Assembly: GCA_964546955.1 (NCBI GenBank)
Contig: CAZJLP010000010.1
Coordinates: 55,717-119,716, forward strand
DNA from: CAZJLP01 sp964546955
Lineage (GTDB): Bacteria > Verrucomicrobiota > Verrucomicrobiia > Opitutales > Opitutaceae
Length of the DNA stretch: 64,000 bases
Direction of reading: 5' to 3'
Shown: positions 34,082-42,970 of the stretch, piece after piece
How the letters are laid out: each line of letters starts with the position of its first letter
How positions within the stretch are numbered: the first letter of the stretch is position 1
Translations under genes and position numbers: made by a program
Notes under the pieces: generated by a model
Databases searched by the model: none
Seen by the model: only the letters and a program-made list of their open reading frames with translations
What the model was told of the DNA's origin: nothing

Positions 34082-35620
34082 GTGCTCGCGTTAATCCGAA
34101 CTTCATCTGACCTCTGCGGGCCGGGCGAGTTGTCGACGACCTGGGACAACCGGCTGGTGGTCCTTTCGATCGTCTTCGCGATCGCGGGTTCTTACCTCGC
34201 GATGGATTTTGGGGGCCGGATGAAATCCACCGCCAACCGGCAGCGGCGCCGCCAGTGGTTTCTCAGCGGTGCCGCGATGATGGGTTTGGCCATCTGGTCG
34301 ATGCATTTTGTCGGCATGCTCGCACTCAAGATGCCGACGCGGGTCACCTACGACGGCTCGTTCAGCGCCATGTCCATTCTGGCGGCAGCCATCGGGGCGG
34401 GCCTCGCCTTCGGCATCATGAATCGCCAGACCGTCGGCTGGTTTCATCTGACCGTGGGCAGCACCGCGATGGGAATCGCCATCGCCAGCATGCATTACAT
34501 CGGCATGGCCTCGATGCAGATGCCCGCCCAGATCAGATACGAGCCGGGCCTTTTCATAGCCTCGGTTGTGGTCGCGATCATCGCTTCCGCCGGCGCTCTC
34601 GCCCTCGCTTATATTCTCAAGACGCCCAAAGGTGCGCTCTTTTGGCCCAAAGCGGGCAGCGCCGTGATCATGGGGCTCGCGATCGCCGGCATGCACTACA
34701 TTGGCATGGCGGCGGCATGCTACTTGCCCACCGCCGCGGCCGGCGACGCCCAACCCGGCGAGCCGACCGTGGGCGGGCTATCGCTGCGGGATATCCTCAT
34801 CGGCGCCGGCGCCCTTTTCGGTTTCGCCCTGCTCGTGCTCAACTCCTATACCGCCCTGGAAAGGCAGCGCGCGCTCGACTCGTATACACAGCTCAATGAA
34901 GAGCTGGAACGAAAGGTGCGGGAGCGCACCGCTCAGTTGGAGGCCTCCAACCGCGAACTCTCCGCTTTTTCCTATACCGTATCGCACGATCTGCGCGCGC
35001 CCCTGCGGGCGATGGCGGGGTTCAGCCAGCTCTTGCTGGAAGGCCAGGGTAGCCGGCTCGACCAGACAGCCCGGGACCATCTCGAACGTATCCGTAATGG
35101 CACGACGCGGCTCGGTCAACTCATCGACGGGCTGCTGGCCCTGTCCCGGGTCACCCAGAGCGCACTGTCGCAGCAAATGGTCGATGTGAGCGCCTTGGCC
35201 GCGCAGACCTGCACGGAGCTGCGCGCAGCGGAACCGAACCGCGACGTCACCGCCACGATTCAACTCGGCTTGAAAGCCTACGTGGACCCCCGGCTGATCA
35301 CCTCGGTCCTGCAAAACCTGCTCGGCAACGCCTGGAAGTTCACCGCCCGGCAGAAGAATCCACACGTCGAGTTCGGCGGGCAGGAAAAGAACGGGTTCAC
35401 CTGCTTTTTCGTGCGGGACAACGGCGTGGGTTTCGACATGGCTTATGCGCACAAACTCTTCGGGGTTTTCGAACGATTGCATCACGCCAGCGATTTCCCC
35501 GGCACCGGCATCGGTCTCGCCACTGTCAAACGGATCGTCGAGCGCCACGGCGGCAAGATCTGGGCCGAAGCGGGAATTGGGCGCGGCGCCACCATCTACT
35601 TTACACTGCCTTCTTCATGA
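34082..35620 (+). CDS. MHYT-domain membrane sensor histidine kinase
   Basis: This 512-residue kinase has an N-terminal MHYT domain of about seven helices, with the motif three times: MHFVGM, MHYIGM and MHYIGM. MHYT domains are thought to bind copper and sense O2, CO or NO. A coiled stretch (about 260-295) leads to HisKA with the phospho-accepting His in SHDLRAPL, and then HATPase_c (NLLGNAWKFT, DNGVGFDMAY, GTGIGLATVKRIVERHGG). It resembles phytochrome-type kinases in its C-terminal half. The start is GTG 34082. It overlaps the receiver gene by 4 nt (ATGA), so the two form a two-component pair. Confidence 0.9.
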   Translation: MLALIRTSSDLCGPGELSTTWDNRLVVLSIVFAIAGSYLAMDFGGRMKSTANRQRRRQWFLSGAAMMGLAIWSMHFVGMLALKMPTRVTYDGSFSAMSILAAAIGAGLAFGIMNRQTVGWFHLTVGSTAMGIAIASMHYIGMASMQMPAQIRYEPGLFIASVVVAIIASAGALALAYILKTPKGALFWPKAGSAVIMGLAIAGMHYIGMAAACYLPTAAAGDAQPGEPTVGGLSLRDILIGAGALFGFALLVLNSYTALERQRALDSYTQLNEELERKVRERTAQLEASNRELSAFSYTVSHDLRAPLRAMAGFSQLLLEGQGSRLDQTARDHLERIRNGTTRLGQLIDGLLALSRVTQSALSQQMVDVSALAAQTCTELRAAEPNRDVTATIQLGLKAYVDPRLITSVLQNLLGNAWKFTARQKNPHVEFGGQEKNGFTCFFVRDNGVGFDMAYAHKLFGVFERLHHASDFPGTGIGLATVKRIVERHGGKIWAEAGIGRGATIYFTLPSS

Positions 35621-36057
35621 ACAAACAACGTCCGATCCTGCTGGTGGAAGACAATCCCGACGATGCCGAATTGGTCCGGCTGGCCTTCGAGCGCAACGGG
35701 ATCGCAAACCCCTTGATCGTCAAACGAGATGGGGTCGAGGCGCTGGAATTTCTTTTCAATCCCGAAAACCAGACTTTGCCCGCGGCCAGCCTGCCTCAGG
35801 TCGCGATCCTCGATTTGAAACTGCCTCGGGTGAGCGGCCTCGAAGTATTGCAGCGAATCCGCGCCGCGGAGGGCACGCGCACGCTGCCGGTCGTGATCCT
35901 GACGTCGTCGAATCAACAATCCGATGTACTCGAAGCCTATCGTTTGGGAGCCAACGCGTATGTCTGCAAGCCCGTCGACTTCAACAACTACGTCCCGACG
36001 CTGGCTCGCCTCGGCCTGTTTTGGCTGACGGTCGAGCACCCCAGCGATCACGCCTAG
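35617..36057 (+). CDS. single-domain response regulator (Rcp1-like)
   Basis: This 146-residue protein is a receiver domain only. It has LLVEDNPDDAELV with the acidic pocket, the phospho-accepting Asp in AILDLKLPRVSG, the conserved Thr/Ser in VVILTSSN, and Lys in VCKPVDF. It has no output domain and is typical of Rcp1-type receivers paired with phytochrome-like kinases. The ATGA overlap shows coupling to the MHYT kinase. It probably passes the signal to another protein. Confidence 0.9.
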   Translation: MNKQRPILLVEDNPDDAELVRLAFERNGIANPLIVKRDGVEALEFLFNPENQTLPAASLPQVAILDLKLPRVSGLEVLQRIRAAEGTRTLPVVILTSSNQQSDVLEAYRLGANAYVCKPVDFNNYVPTLARLGLFWLTVEHPSDHA

Positions 36058-36177
36058 CGGCGATCGCCCGCGGGGCCTCCCTGCCCCTGCCCGGTGCTGC
36101 AAATCAGGCACAGGACGAACCGAAAGACTGTGGGGCGGTCCAATATTCCACGAGCGCGGAGAGGCTCGCCGTCCACG

Positions 36178-36918
36178 ATGAAAAGCCCGGATGCCCACGG
36201 TGCCGGATTTGCTCCTGTTCTAGACCCCCTTCGCTACAGCGGGCTTTCCGATGATCCCTGGGAGGCGCCCGCTCTTTTGCGCGACCTCATGCCTTCGGGA
36301 GCGCGCGTGCTCGATGTGGGATGCGGCTGCGGGCCATCGACGATCGTGGCGAATTACGGCAAAGGAAATGACGTGTCCGCACTCGAGCCCGATCCGGACC
36401 GCTGCGCCGCCGCCCGGGCACGAGGCATCGATGTGACGCAGGGATATCTCACCGCGCAATACTTGGCCGAGCACGGGTCCTTCGATGTCATCATGTTCGC
36501 CGACGTGCTCGAACATGTCGCCGATCCGGCCGCGTTGCTCAATCTGGCGCTGACGGCCCTGCGGCCTGGAGGGTGCCTTCTGATTTCCGTCCCCAATGTC
36601 GCCCATTGGACCGTGCGCCTAGGGCTGTTTTTCGGAAACTTCGATTACGCATCCTCCGGCATCCGAGATGCCACCCACCTCCGCTGGTTTACTCGGAAAA
36701 CGCTGAAGCAACTGCTCGCGAGCGTGGGCTTGGAGGTCATCGCCGCAAGATCCAGCTCCGGCTTGTACACCCCCGACTACGACATCTTCCCCTGGAATCG
36801 GCTGCCGTGGAAACTTCGCTACAAACTCGTACACGCAGGCACCCGCTTTTTGCCGCTCCTATTCGGCTGCCAGCATGTCGTCAAAGCGCGCCGCGCGAGC
36901 GAGGGCGGTCGGACGTAG
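36178..36918 (+). CDS. class I SAM-dependent methyltransferase
   Basis: This protein of about 246 residues has motif I VLDVGCGCGPSTIVA, the acidic SAM ribose site ALEPDPDRC, and FDVIMFADVLEHVADPAALL, as in Methyltransf_23 proteins that often modify glycans. GGCLLISVPNVAHW follows. ATG 36178 is chosen; the frame is open further upstream without a better start. It begins 120 nt after the receiver gene, so co-transcription is uncertain. The substrate is unknown. Confidence 0.8.
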   Translation: MKSPDAHGAGFAPVLDPLRYSGLSDDPWEAPALLRDLMPSGARVLDVGCGCGPSTIVANYGKGNDVSALEPDPDRCAAARARGIDVTQGYLTAQYLAEHGSFDVIMFADVLEHVADPAALLNLALTALRPGGCLLISVPNVAHWTVRLGLFFGNFDYASSGIRDATHLRWFTRKTLKQLLASVGLEVIAARSSSGLYTPDYDIFPWNRLPWKLRYKLVHAGTRFLPLLFGCQHVVKARRASEGGRT

Positions 36919-37313
36919 CAGAGCAGTTGGGGGCAACTTACGAAGCGTGTCGGGCTTTTGTGCCATGGGAAATCGTTCTCATTCTCTTACTCCTACTCAT
37001 TCTCGATCCCAGCGTCGCGATCTCACGGTTAATGACGCCGCGAGGAGATGCGATGTCGGTGGGGACGAGAATGAGTAAGAGTAGGAGAACGAGAACGATG
37101 GCGGTGGGTGGGAATCGTTCTGTGCGCACCGCCCTCCCACTAGTTTTGGGGGGTACCCGGCGGATCGAAATTGGGCTAGGTTGGGCTGTCTCGGTCCGAT
37201 GTCCCTTACCATCGGATCGAGACGCGCTGGCGCGACGCAACGCTTCCCCGCGGGATTCGCGCGAGGGCCCTTCACCCCGAAGCGGCTCTCCTAATTCAAC
37301 CCCTACAGTACCC
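36919..37313. other. intergenic region with a long palindrome
   Basis: These 395 bp hold no supported gene, although a frame is open across them. The main feature is the palindrome at 36972-37099. A copy of CAACCCCTAC at 37297-37306 lies 7 nt before the next start codon. Confidence 0.5.
36972..37099. repeat. long imperfect palindrome built from a GAGNAN-type hexamer
   Basis: Arms of 34 nt at 36972-37005 and 37066-37099 match at 31 positions; all three differences are transitions. The right arm reads as consecutive hexamers (GAGAAT, GAGTAA, GAGTAG, GAGAAC, GAGAAC). A second, inner inverted pair lies in the loop at 37015-37024 and 37045-37053. Transcribed, it would form one long hairpin. Confidence 0.8.
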
Positions 37314-38033
37314 ATGATCGGTCATATCCGTTCACTCGCGGCGCTTGCCGCCGCTCCCCTCGTGTTCGCGTCCGCGCTTTCGGCCTCCGTCATCTGGGAC
37401 GGCGATGCCTCGCGCGGCACCGGCATCTTCAAAGCTTCCGGCACCGGAAATGTCGAAGGATCGTCCACCCTCACCGCCGTCGACGATTCGTCGCAGGGTC
37501 GAGTCTGGCGCTACCACAAGCCGAGCGGCAGCAACCGTTGCGAAACTCACGGATGCCGCAACGGCTCCACGAACGTCGTGTTCTCGAACGGCAATTTGTA
37601 TTATCTCGGCTGGCGCAACAAGATCACCAGCACGACCAACAACAACGCGATGTTCCAGTGGAAGGCGTATGGATCGAACATGACCCAGAACTTTCCGCTC
37701 GTCCTCAAAATGGTGAGCGGGCAGATGCGCCTGCAATACACGCCTCCCGGCGGCAACTCAGTGTACATCTGGTCGCGCACGATCTCGGCGAACCAATGGA
37801 ATCACCAGGTGCTCGCGATCCGTGTGTCGACTTCGGCTTCCACTGGCTACGTCGAATTCTGGTTCAACGGCGCGAAACAGACCTTCACCAATGGTTCTCA
37901 GCGCTACATGTGCCGCACCCTTGACGCGGAGCACTGCTGCCCGAAATGGGGCATTTACGGTGCCAGCAGCTCCTCGATCACCAACTATATCGATGGACTG
38001 AAGGTCGGTACGACCTACGGCGACGTCGATTGA
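37314..38033 (+). CDS. secreted polysaccharide-lyase-like jelly-roll protein
   Basis: This 239-residue protein has a signal peptide (SLAALAAAPLVFASALSAS). Its body fits the beta-jelly-roll of the pfam14099 polysaccharide-lyase/heparin-lyase-I-like group: GRVWRYHKP, YYLGWRNKI, FPLVLKMVSGQMRLQY, and the ending WNHQVLAIRVSTSASTGYVEFWFNGAKQTF. Four Cys suggest disulfides. It may cleave or bind an acidic polysaccharide outside the cell. ATG 37314 directly precedes the signal peptide. A repeat protein follows at 38149. Confidence 0.6.
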   Translation: MIGHIRSLAALAAAPLVFASALSASVIWDGDASRGTGIFKASGTGNVEGSSTLTAVDDSSQGRVWRYHKPSGSNRCETHGCRNGSTNVVFSNGNLYYLGWRNKITSTTNNNAMFQWKAYGSNMTQNFPLVLKMVSGQMRLQYTPPGGNSVYIWSRTISANQWNHQVLAIRVSTSASTGYVEFWFNGAKQTFTNGSQRYMCRTLDAEHCCPKWGIYGASSSSITNYIDGLKVGTTYGDVD

Positions 38034-38148
38034 TAAACCCACACGACGCGCACGCGGAGTTCTCCCCTCCGCGTGCGCGCTCGCTTTTTGCCAGGCACGG
38101 CGCCGTTCGCGCGGCGCCGTCCAATCGCGCCCCTCCAGATCCCCGGCC

Positions 38149-39033
38149 ATGAATCGCAGCCTGATCGGTCTCCTTGCTTCCGCCGCGGCCGCGGGCGCGG
38201 TTCTTTGGCAGCGTCCGTCCCCCTTTCTGCGCGCACAAACGGCGGATCATGCGCACTCCGGGTCGTGCGATTGCGGACACGAAGCAGAGAACGCGGTGGT
38301 CACACCGAAACAGCCGCTTAAGGAAAGTCCCAAAACTGACGTCAAACCGAGTGAGGTGGCGAACTGGACGTCCGAGCTTCAGGCGCGCCTGACCGCGGGG
38401 GAAGCGCCCGCCGACTTGCACAGCCTTCTCGTCGACCTGGTTGGTCGCGGCGGCGAACGCGCCATGGAAGCGGCACTGAGCGCGGGGCGCGATCCTCACG
38501 AGCGACGCGCTCTGGCCATGCTCACGGTGGAAATCTGGGGGGCGATCAATCCGACACCGGCGTGGCACTGGGCGCAGCGCCATTCCACTTCGTCAAATCC
38601 ATCGGACCGCGGTTCTCTTTTTACCGCCGTCCTCAACGGGATTGCCTCCACCCAGCCGGATTCGGTCATTCCCTTCGTGGACACATTTCTGGCGGAAACA
38701 GAGCACAAAGCGGCGCCGGAAAGCGGCGCGGAAATAACGCAGGCCGCAATCGCGGCACTCGTGAAGTCGGGTCAATACCAGACAGCCGGAGCCGCCCTTT
38801 CACGCTGGGATTCGGCGCTCGACTCGGGAAAACTGGGCGAGCTTCCCTTCGCGACCCTGGCGGCGGCTTGGTCGGAACACTCCCCCGCCGAGACGGCGGA
38901 GTGGTTGAACACACTGCCCGGGTCCGAACGCCGCCGAAGCGGCCTCGCGGCGCTCGCGGAGCGCAGCACAGAGTCAGCGGAAAAAGTGGCGCAACCGGCG
39001 AAAGTCGAAAACGCCGGGCAGCAGCCCGACTAA
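38149..39033 (+). CDS. exported tryptophan-rich helical repeat protein
   Basis: This 294-residue protein has an N-terminal hydrophobic segment (LIGLLASAAAAGAVLW), a Cys/His-rich patch (HSGSCDCGHEAE) and helical repeats in which W and P recur (INPTPAWHWAQRH, LAAAWSEHSPAETAEWLNTLPGSERR). The repeats resemble those of the larger protein at 47313. Such proteins are common and uncharacterised in Verrucomicrobiota. It follows a lyase-like gene by 115 nt, and its stop overlaps the convergent regulator's stop by 4 nt. Confidence 0.6.
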   Translation: MNRSLIGLLASAAAAGAVLWQRPSPFLRAQTADHAHSGSCDCGHEAENAVVTPKQPLKESPKTDVKPSEVANWTSELQARLTAGEAPADLHSLLVDLVGRGGERAMEAALSAGRDPHERRALAMLTVEIWGAINPTPAWHWAQRHSTSSNPSDRGSLFTAVLNGIASTQPDSVIPFVDTFLAETEHKAAPESGAEITQAAIAALVKSGQYQTAGAALSRWDSALDSGKLGELPFATLAAAWSEHSPAETAEWLNTLPGSERRRSGLAALAERSTESAEKVAQPAKVENAGQQPD

Positions 39034-39695
39034 CGGACGAATTGCGTCCGGCCGCGATGGCCGCTGTGCAGGTATTTCACCACGGCTTCCGTGCGGGACC
39101 GCACGTGCAGTTTTTTATAAATGCTGCCCAGATGTCCGCAGACCGTATCGTAGCCGATGTTGAGCTTATCCGCGATCTCCTTGCTGGCGTAGCCGCCGGC
39201 CAGAAGCTCCAAGATGTCGTTTTCGCGTCTCGTCAAGCTCTGCATCTCGGGATCGGCGGGGGTGCAACGCAGGTGAAACGATTGCACCACTTGGCGCGCA
39301 ATCTCCGCGCTCATCGGTGCCCCGCCGCTGTACACATCCTTGATCGCCTGCACCACTTCATGAGGCGAAGACCGCTTCAAGAGATAACCGCTCGCACCGG
39401 CCTTGAGCGCCTTGAAGATCTGGGCGCTGTCGCTGAACACCGTCAGAACCAGGATCTGCACGCGCGGAAGGACCTCCTTCAAGCGGGCGGCGCAGTCCGT
39501 CCCGGACATGCCCGGCAATTCCAAATCCATGAGCACGACATCCGGATTCCACACGGGTACCGACTCGAGTGCGCGCTCGGCGTCGCAGCTCGATCCCAGC
39601 CACCGGCAGGCCGCCGAGTCGCGGAGCACTTGCTCCACGGAAGCTCGAACCAGAGCATTGTCCTCTACCAGGGCGACGGTGATGGGAGTGGTCAT
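39030..39695 (-). CDS. LuxR/NarL-family response regulator
   Basis: This 221-residue protein has a receiver domain with the phospho-accepting Asp in VVLMDLELPGMSG, the Thr in LVLTVFSD and Lys in YLLKRSS. The LuxR-type HTH follows (LTRRENDILELLAGGYASKEIADKLNIGYDTV). It should bind DNA once phosphorylated by the kinase whose gene it overlaps by 4 nt (39692-39695). A close relative is encoded at 58068. Confidence 0.92.
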   Translation of the reverse strand: MTTPITVALVEDNALVRASVEQVLRDSAACRWLGSSCDAERALESVPVWNPDVVLMDLELPGMSGTDCAARLKEVLPRVQILVLTVFSDSAQIFKALKAGASGYLLKRSSPHEVVQAIKDVYSGGAPMSAEIARQVVQSFHLRCTPADPEMQSLTRRENDILELLAGGYASKEIADKLNIGYDTVCGHLGSIYKKLHVRSRTEAVVKYLHSGHRGRTQFVR

Positions 39696-42600
39696 ACAGC
39701 GGATAACGAAGGGGTTTGGTCGACGGTTTTGGCCCGCAAGGCAACACGCACGGTCAGGTTCGTTCCGCCGCCGGGAGCGGTTTCCAACTCAAGCGCGCCG
39801 CCCAGCTCCTCAACGCGGGCCCGCATATTCGCCAAGCCGTTGCCCTGGCCGGCGGCACTCGCGAAGTCGAAACCGCGCCCATTGTCCTCGATCGACAGCG
39901 TGAGCACGCCATCGGCGTACGCGAGGCGGAGCCATGCCTCCGTGGCGCCGGAATGCTTCACGACGTTGTTGATCGCCTCCTTCGCGGTGAGAAACAAATG
40001 GGACCGCTCCTCCGGCACGAGCGCGAGCGATGGGAATTCCCGTGACACGTCGAGGCGGCAGCGGATCGGGGTGTGGCGGAGAAAATCCTGGAAAGTTTCG
40101 ACGATGAACCCGGCGAGTCGATCCAGCGAATCGTTGGCCGGATTCACCGCCCATACGACTGCGTCAAGCGCGGCGGTGACCCGGTGAACGCGCACGGCGA
40201 GGTGATTCGCCATGGTGGCTATTTCCGGCTCGCGGCCGCTTCGGTTCTTCAATGATTGCGCAACGAGTCCAATTTCCGTGAGGCTGGCGCCGATGTCGTC
40301 ATGAAGATCCTTCGCAATCCGGCGGCGGTCGCGATCCGCCGCCTCCTTTTCCTCGAGGAGCGCAACCCGGTAGGAGAGCCGGCGATGCGACCACCGGTTG
40401 GCGCCCACCGCGGCGCTCACCAGGGCAATCCCGGCGGCACTGAAAAACCACCACGTCTGATAAAAATGGGGCCGCTGCACCACCGCAAGCTCGGCGGAGC
40501 GCTCGCTCCCAACGCCATCGCTATTGGATGCTTTCACGCGGAATACATAGGAACCCGGAGGCAGATTGGTGTAGTACGCGGTGCGACGCGCCCCGGCGTG
40601 AACCCAATCCTTGTCGTAACCTTCGAGGCGATAGTGAAACTGGACGCGCGCGGGGTTGACGAAACTCGGCGCGGTATAATCGAACGTGACCGATTGTCCC
40701 CCGGCTGGAATCTGCACCAGCGACGGCAGACCTCCCGGGCGCCCGTCAATGGTGACTTGTTCGATCTGCACGTTGGGCGGCACGGCATTCGTGCGAACGT
40801 CGCGTGGATCGACGCGCATTAGTCCGCGGCGCGTCGCAAAGAGCATTTCCCCGCCCCAGGTGGTCCAGACCGCGGGCTGCGCGCCGGAAGAGACGGGCAT
40901 AATCCGCGCTCCGTCGCCCTCTCCGGCCACCCGCATGCGCGGCGAGACCCGGTCGCCGCGAGCCACCGCCAGCAGATCCGCTTTTTCCGCCCACATGACG
41001 CCGCTTGGCGTTCCCAGCCACAGACGGCCATCGCCCACGTCAGCAATGGCGGAAACATGATCGGAAACACACTGCGCGAGCGTGTCGGGATTCATCCATG
41101 CGCCGTCGACCCACACGCCGAGCCCGCGCCCTTTCATGCCCACCCAGAGGCGATTGTCCCGATCGACATGGAGAGCCCTCACGGGGCCCGTGGCCAAGTC
41201 GGATCTGCCTCCGATGGTTTCGAGCTTTTTGCCCCGCACCTTGATTACTCCCGCCGCATGGCCGATGTAGACAGCGCCCGATGCATCGGAAGCGAAGGCA
41301 TACACGGAGCTGGATCGAAGCGGCTCGAAATGAAGCTTTCGAAACCCATTGCCCCGGTCATAACTTGTCGCGCCATCGGGGGCTCCGAACCACACCGTGC
41401 CCTCGGCATCTTCAAAAATCGCACTCACTCCATCCAACTGCCGATTCACTTCGACTTCTCCGTTTCGCCACGCGCAGAGCGCCGACGAATACCCGATCCA
41501 AATCGTGCCGTCGCTCGCCGCGCAAACCGAGAGAGGATTCGCCGCGGGAAGACCGTCCGCAATCGACAGCCGCCGGACCGCGCCGTCCGCGCCGATCCGC
41601 GCGATATTCGACCTCTGGAGAGCCACCCACAAATTTCCGGCGGAGTCCTCCGACACTGCCTTCACCACCGGATTGTCCGGATCGGTCGCTCCTGCCACCG
41701 TCTGAAACGGCGCGCGGCGGACGCGTACCAAACCCTCCGCCATCGCGCAAAGCCACATGTTGTTTTCCCGGTCCTGGAAGAACCGATGGATATTGCGGAC
41801 GGAAGCGTTGAGGATCGGCGTGCAGGCAAAGCCGCCCGGCCCCTCGAGCGAGATATGATGAAGTCCTCCCGCGGCGACCCACAGCCCGCCTTGGCGCGAA
41901 GGGGCCAGGTCTCGAATCTGCATGCTGGTCAGTCCCTCGCTCTTTCCGTAGTAGGTTAGATTCCCGCCCTCCCTTTCCATCCGGAACAGGCCATGTGCGT
42001 TGCCCAGCCACACGATCCCCGCGGGCCATTCGCAGACCGCGTTTGTCTCACCCGTAATTCGCCCGCCTCCGGTGAACCGCTTCCAGCCGGAGGCGCTGTT
42101 GACCACGACGCCCGGCACATTTTTCAGTCCGACCCAAAGCTGGCCGGAACTATCGAGATAGAGACATTGGACGGCGCTGGCGCGCGGAAGTTCGTCCGTC
42201 ACTACGGGCTTGAGAGTGCCGTCCTGTAGTGCATGCACGCCCTGTCCGGCCGTGCCAAACCAGAGCGCGCCGGCGCGGTCCTGCGCGATGGCCGTGACAA
42301 CGCAACGGTCCAGCCCCATGCGGGCGAATTCGCCGTGTCGATAACGAACGACGCCGTCCTCCGTGCCGATCCACAGTGCGCGGTCGCGATCCTCGAACAG
42401 ACAGCGAATGGAGTGGTTCACAAGTTGAGGCACCGTACTTTTGTGCCAATTGACAAAACGGACTCCGTCGAAGCGTCCCAAGCCACCTTCCGTTCCCACC
42501 CAGAGATATCCGTCGTGAGTTTGGAGCGCCGTCGTCACATTCGTCTGCGGCAGACCGGAATCGGGACTGAAAACGTCGAAAAAATACTGCGCGGTTTGTG

Positions 42601-42700
42601 CGCATCGCGCGGGAATCGGCCAAACGGCCAGGAAAAGAAGGGTCCATCGAAAGCTCCGCCGAAGCGCAACGCGTCGCGATCGACGAGCAGCCTCCGGCAT
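39692..42700 (-). CDS. propeller/Y_Y_Y-domain sensor histidine kinase
   Basis: This protein of about 1002 residues has a signal segment (WTLLFLAVWPIPARCAQ) and two beta-propellers of Reg_prop repeats (YLWVGTEGGLGRFDG, ALWIGTEDGVVRY, ALWFGTAGQG and others). A Y_Y_Y domain follows (FHYRLEGYDKDWVHAG), then one membrane helix, a HisKA_3 domain (RRRIAKDLHDDIGASLTEIG) and an HATPase domain (AKEAINNVVKHSGA, DNGRGFDF). The outer half probably senses an extracellular carbohydrate or other ligand. ATG 42700 is preferred because the signal peptide starts soon after it. It is paired with the LuxR regulator by overlap. Confidence 0.9.
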   Translation of the reverse strand: MPEAARRSRRVALRRSFRWTLLFLAVWPIPARCAQTAQYFFDVFSPDSGLPQTNVTTALQTHDGYLWVGTEGGLGRFDGVRFVNWHKSTVPQLVNHSIRCLFEDRDRALWIGTEDGVVRYRHGEFARMGLDRCVVTAIAQDRAGALWFGTAGQGVHALQDGTLKPVVTDELPRASAVQCLYLDSSGQLWVGLKNVPGVVVNSASGWKRFTGGGRITGETNAVCEWPAGIVWLGNAHGLFRMEREGGNLTYYGKSEGLTSMQIRDLAPSRQGGLWVAAGGLHHISLEGPGGFACTPILNASVRNIHRFFQDRENNMWLCAMAEGLVRVRRAPFQTVAGATDPDNPVVKAVSEDSAGNLWVALQRSNIARIGADGAVRRLSIADGLPAANPLSVCAASDGTIWIGYSSALCAWRNGEVEVNRQLDGVSAIFEDAEGTVWFGAPDGATSYDRGNGFRKLHFEPLRSSSVYAFASDASGAVYIGHAAGVIKVRGKKLETIGGRSDLATGPVRALHVDRDNRLWVGMKGRGLGVWVDGAWMNPDTLAQCVSDHVSAIADVGDGRLWLGTPSGVMWAEKADLLAVARGDRVSPRMRVAGEGDGARIMPVSSGAQPAVWTTWGGEMLFATRRGLMRVDPRDVRTNAVPPNVQIEQVTIDGRPGGLPSLVQIPAGGQSVTFDYTAPSFVNPARVQFHYRLEGYDKDWVHAGARRTAYYTNLPPGSYVFRVKASNSDGVGSERSAELAVVQRPHFYQTWWFFSAAGIALVSAAVGANRWSHRRLSYRVALLEEKEAADRDRRRIAKDLHDDIGASLTEIGLVAQSLKNRSGREPEIATMANHLAVRVHRVTAALDAVVWAVNPANDSLDRLAGFIVETFQDFLRHTPIRCRLDVSREFPSLALVPEERSHLFLTAKEAINNVVKHSGATEAWLRLAYADGVLTLSIEDNGRGFDFASAAGQGNGLANMRARVEELGGALELETAPGGGTNLTVRVALRAKTVDQTPSLSAV

Positions 42701-42970
42701 ACGCCAGCGGCAAAACGAAGCATTAGCCAGAAACACAAAACAAAGGGGTTTTAAGGGGGGTGCGAGGTTCGCTCTGGTAAAACCAACCTCGATCCAAGTA
42801 TACCGGACGGCTTCGCGAATGCTATCGGGAAATTTCGGTCCCGGTATTTCCAGCGGTGCAGGTCCGCCCACGCGAATGATTCGTTCGGACCGCAACTCCT
42901 TCGCTCACATTGGGATTGTCCCCGCCCTCGCGGCCGCTGAACTATCTCCGCCCACGCCCGTCTTGTTCCT
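42701..42970. promoter_or_regulatory. divergent intergenic region
   Basis: These 270 bp lie between the divergent kinase gene (42700, -) and the GT-C/TPR gene (42971, +). Promoters for both are expected. Apart from GGGGTTTTAAGGGGGG near 42745, I see no clear motif. Confidence 0.3.

Noticed and set aside
36573..37313. N-terminal extension of the secreted lyase-like gene
   Set aside because: The extension runs through the previous methyltransferase gene and the palindrome, and would bury the signal peptide at 37314.
38562..40187. A 541-codon open frame on the + strand
   Set aside because: It overlaps the repeat-protein gene, the LuxR regulator and the kinase, all of which have clear family signatures in their own frames.
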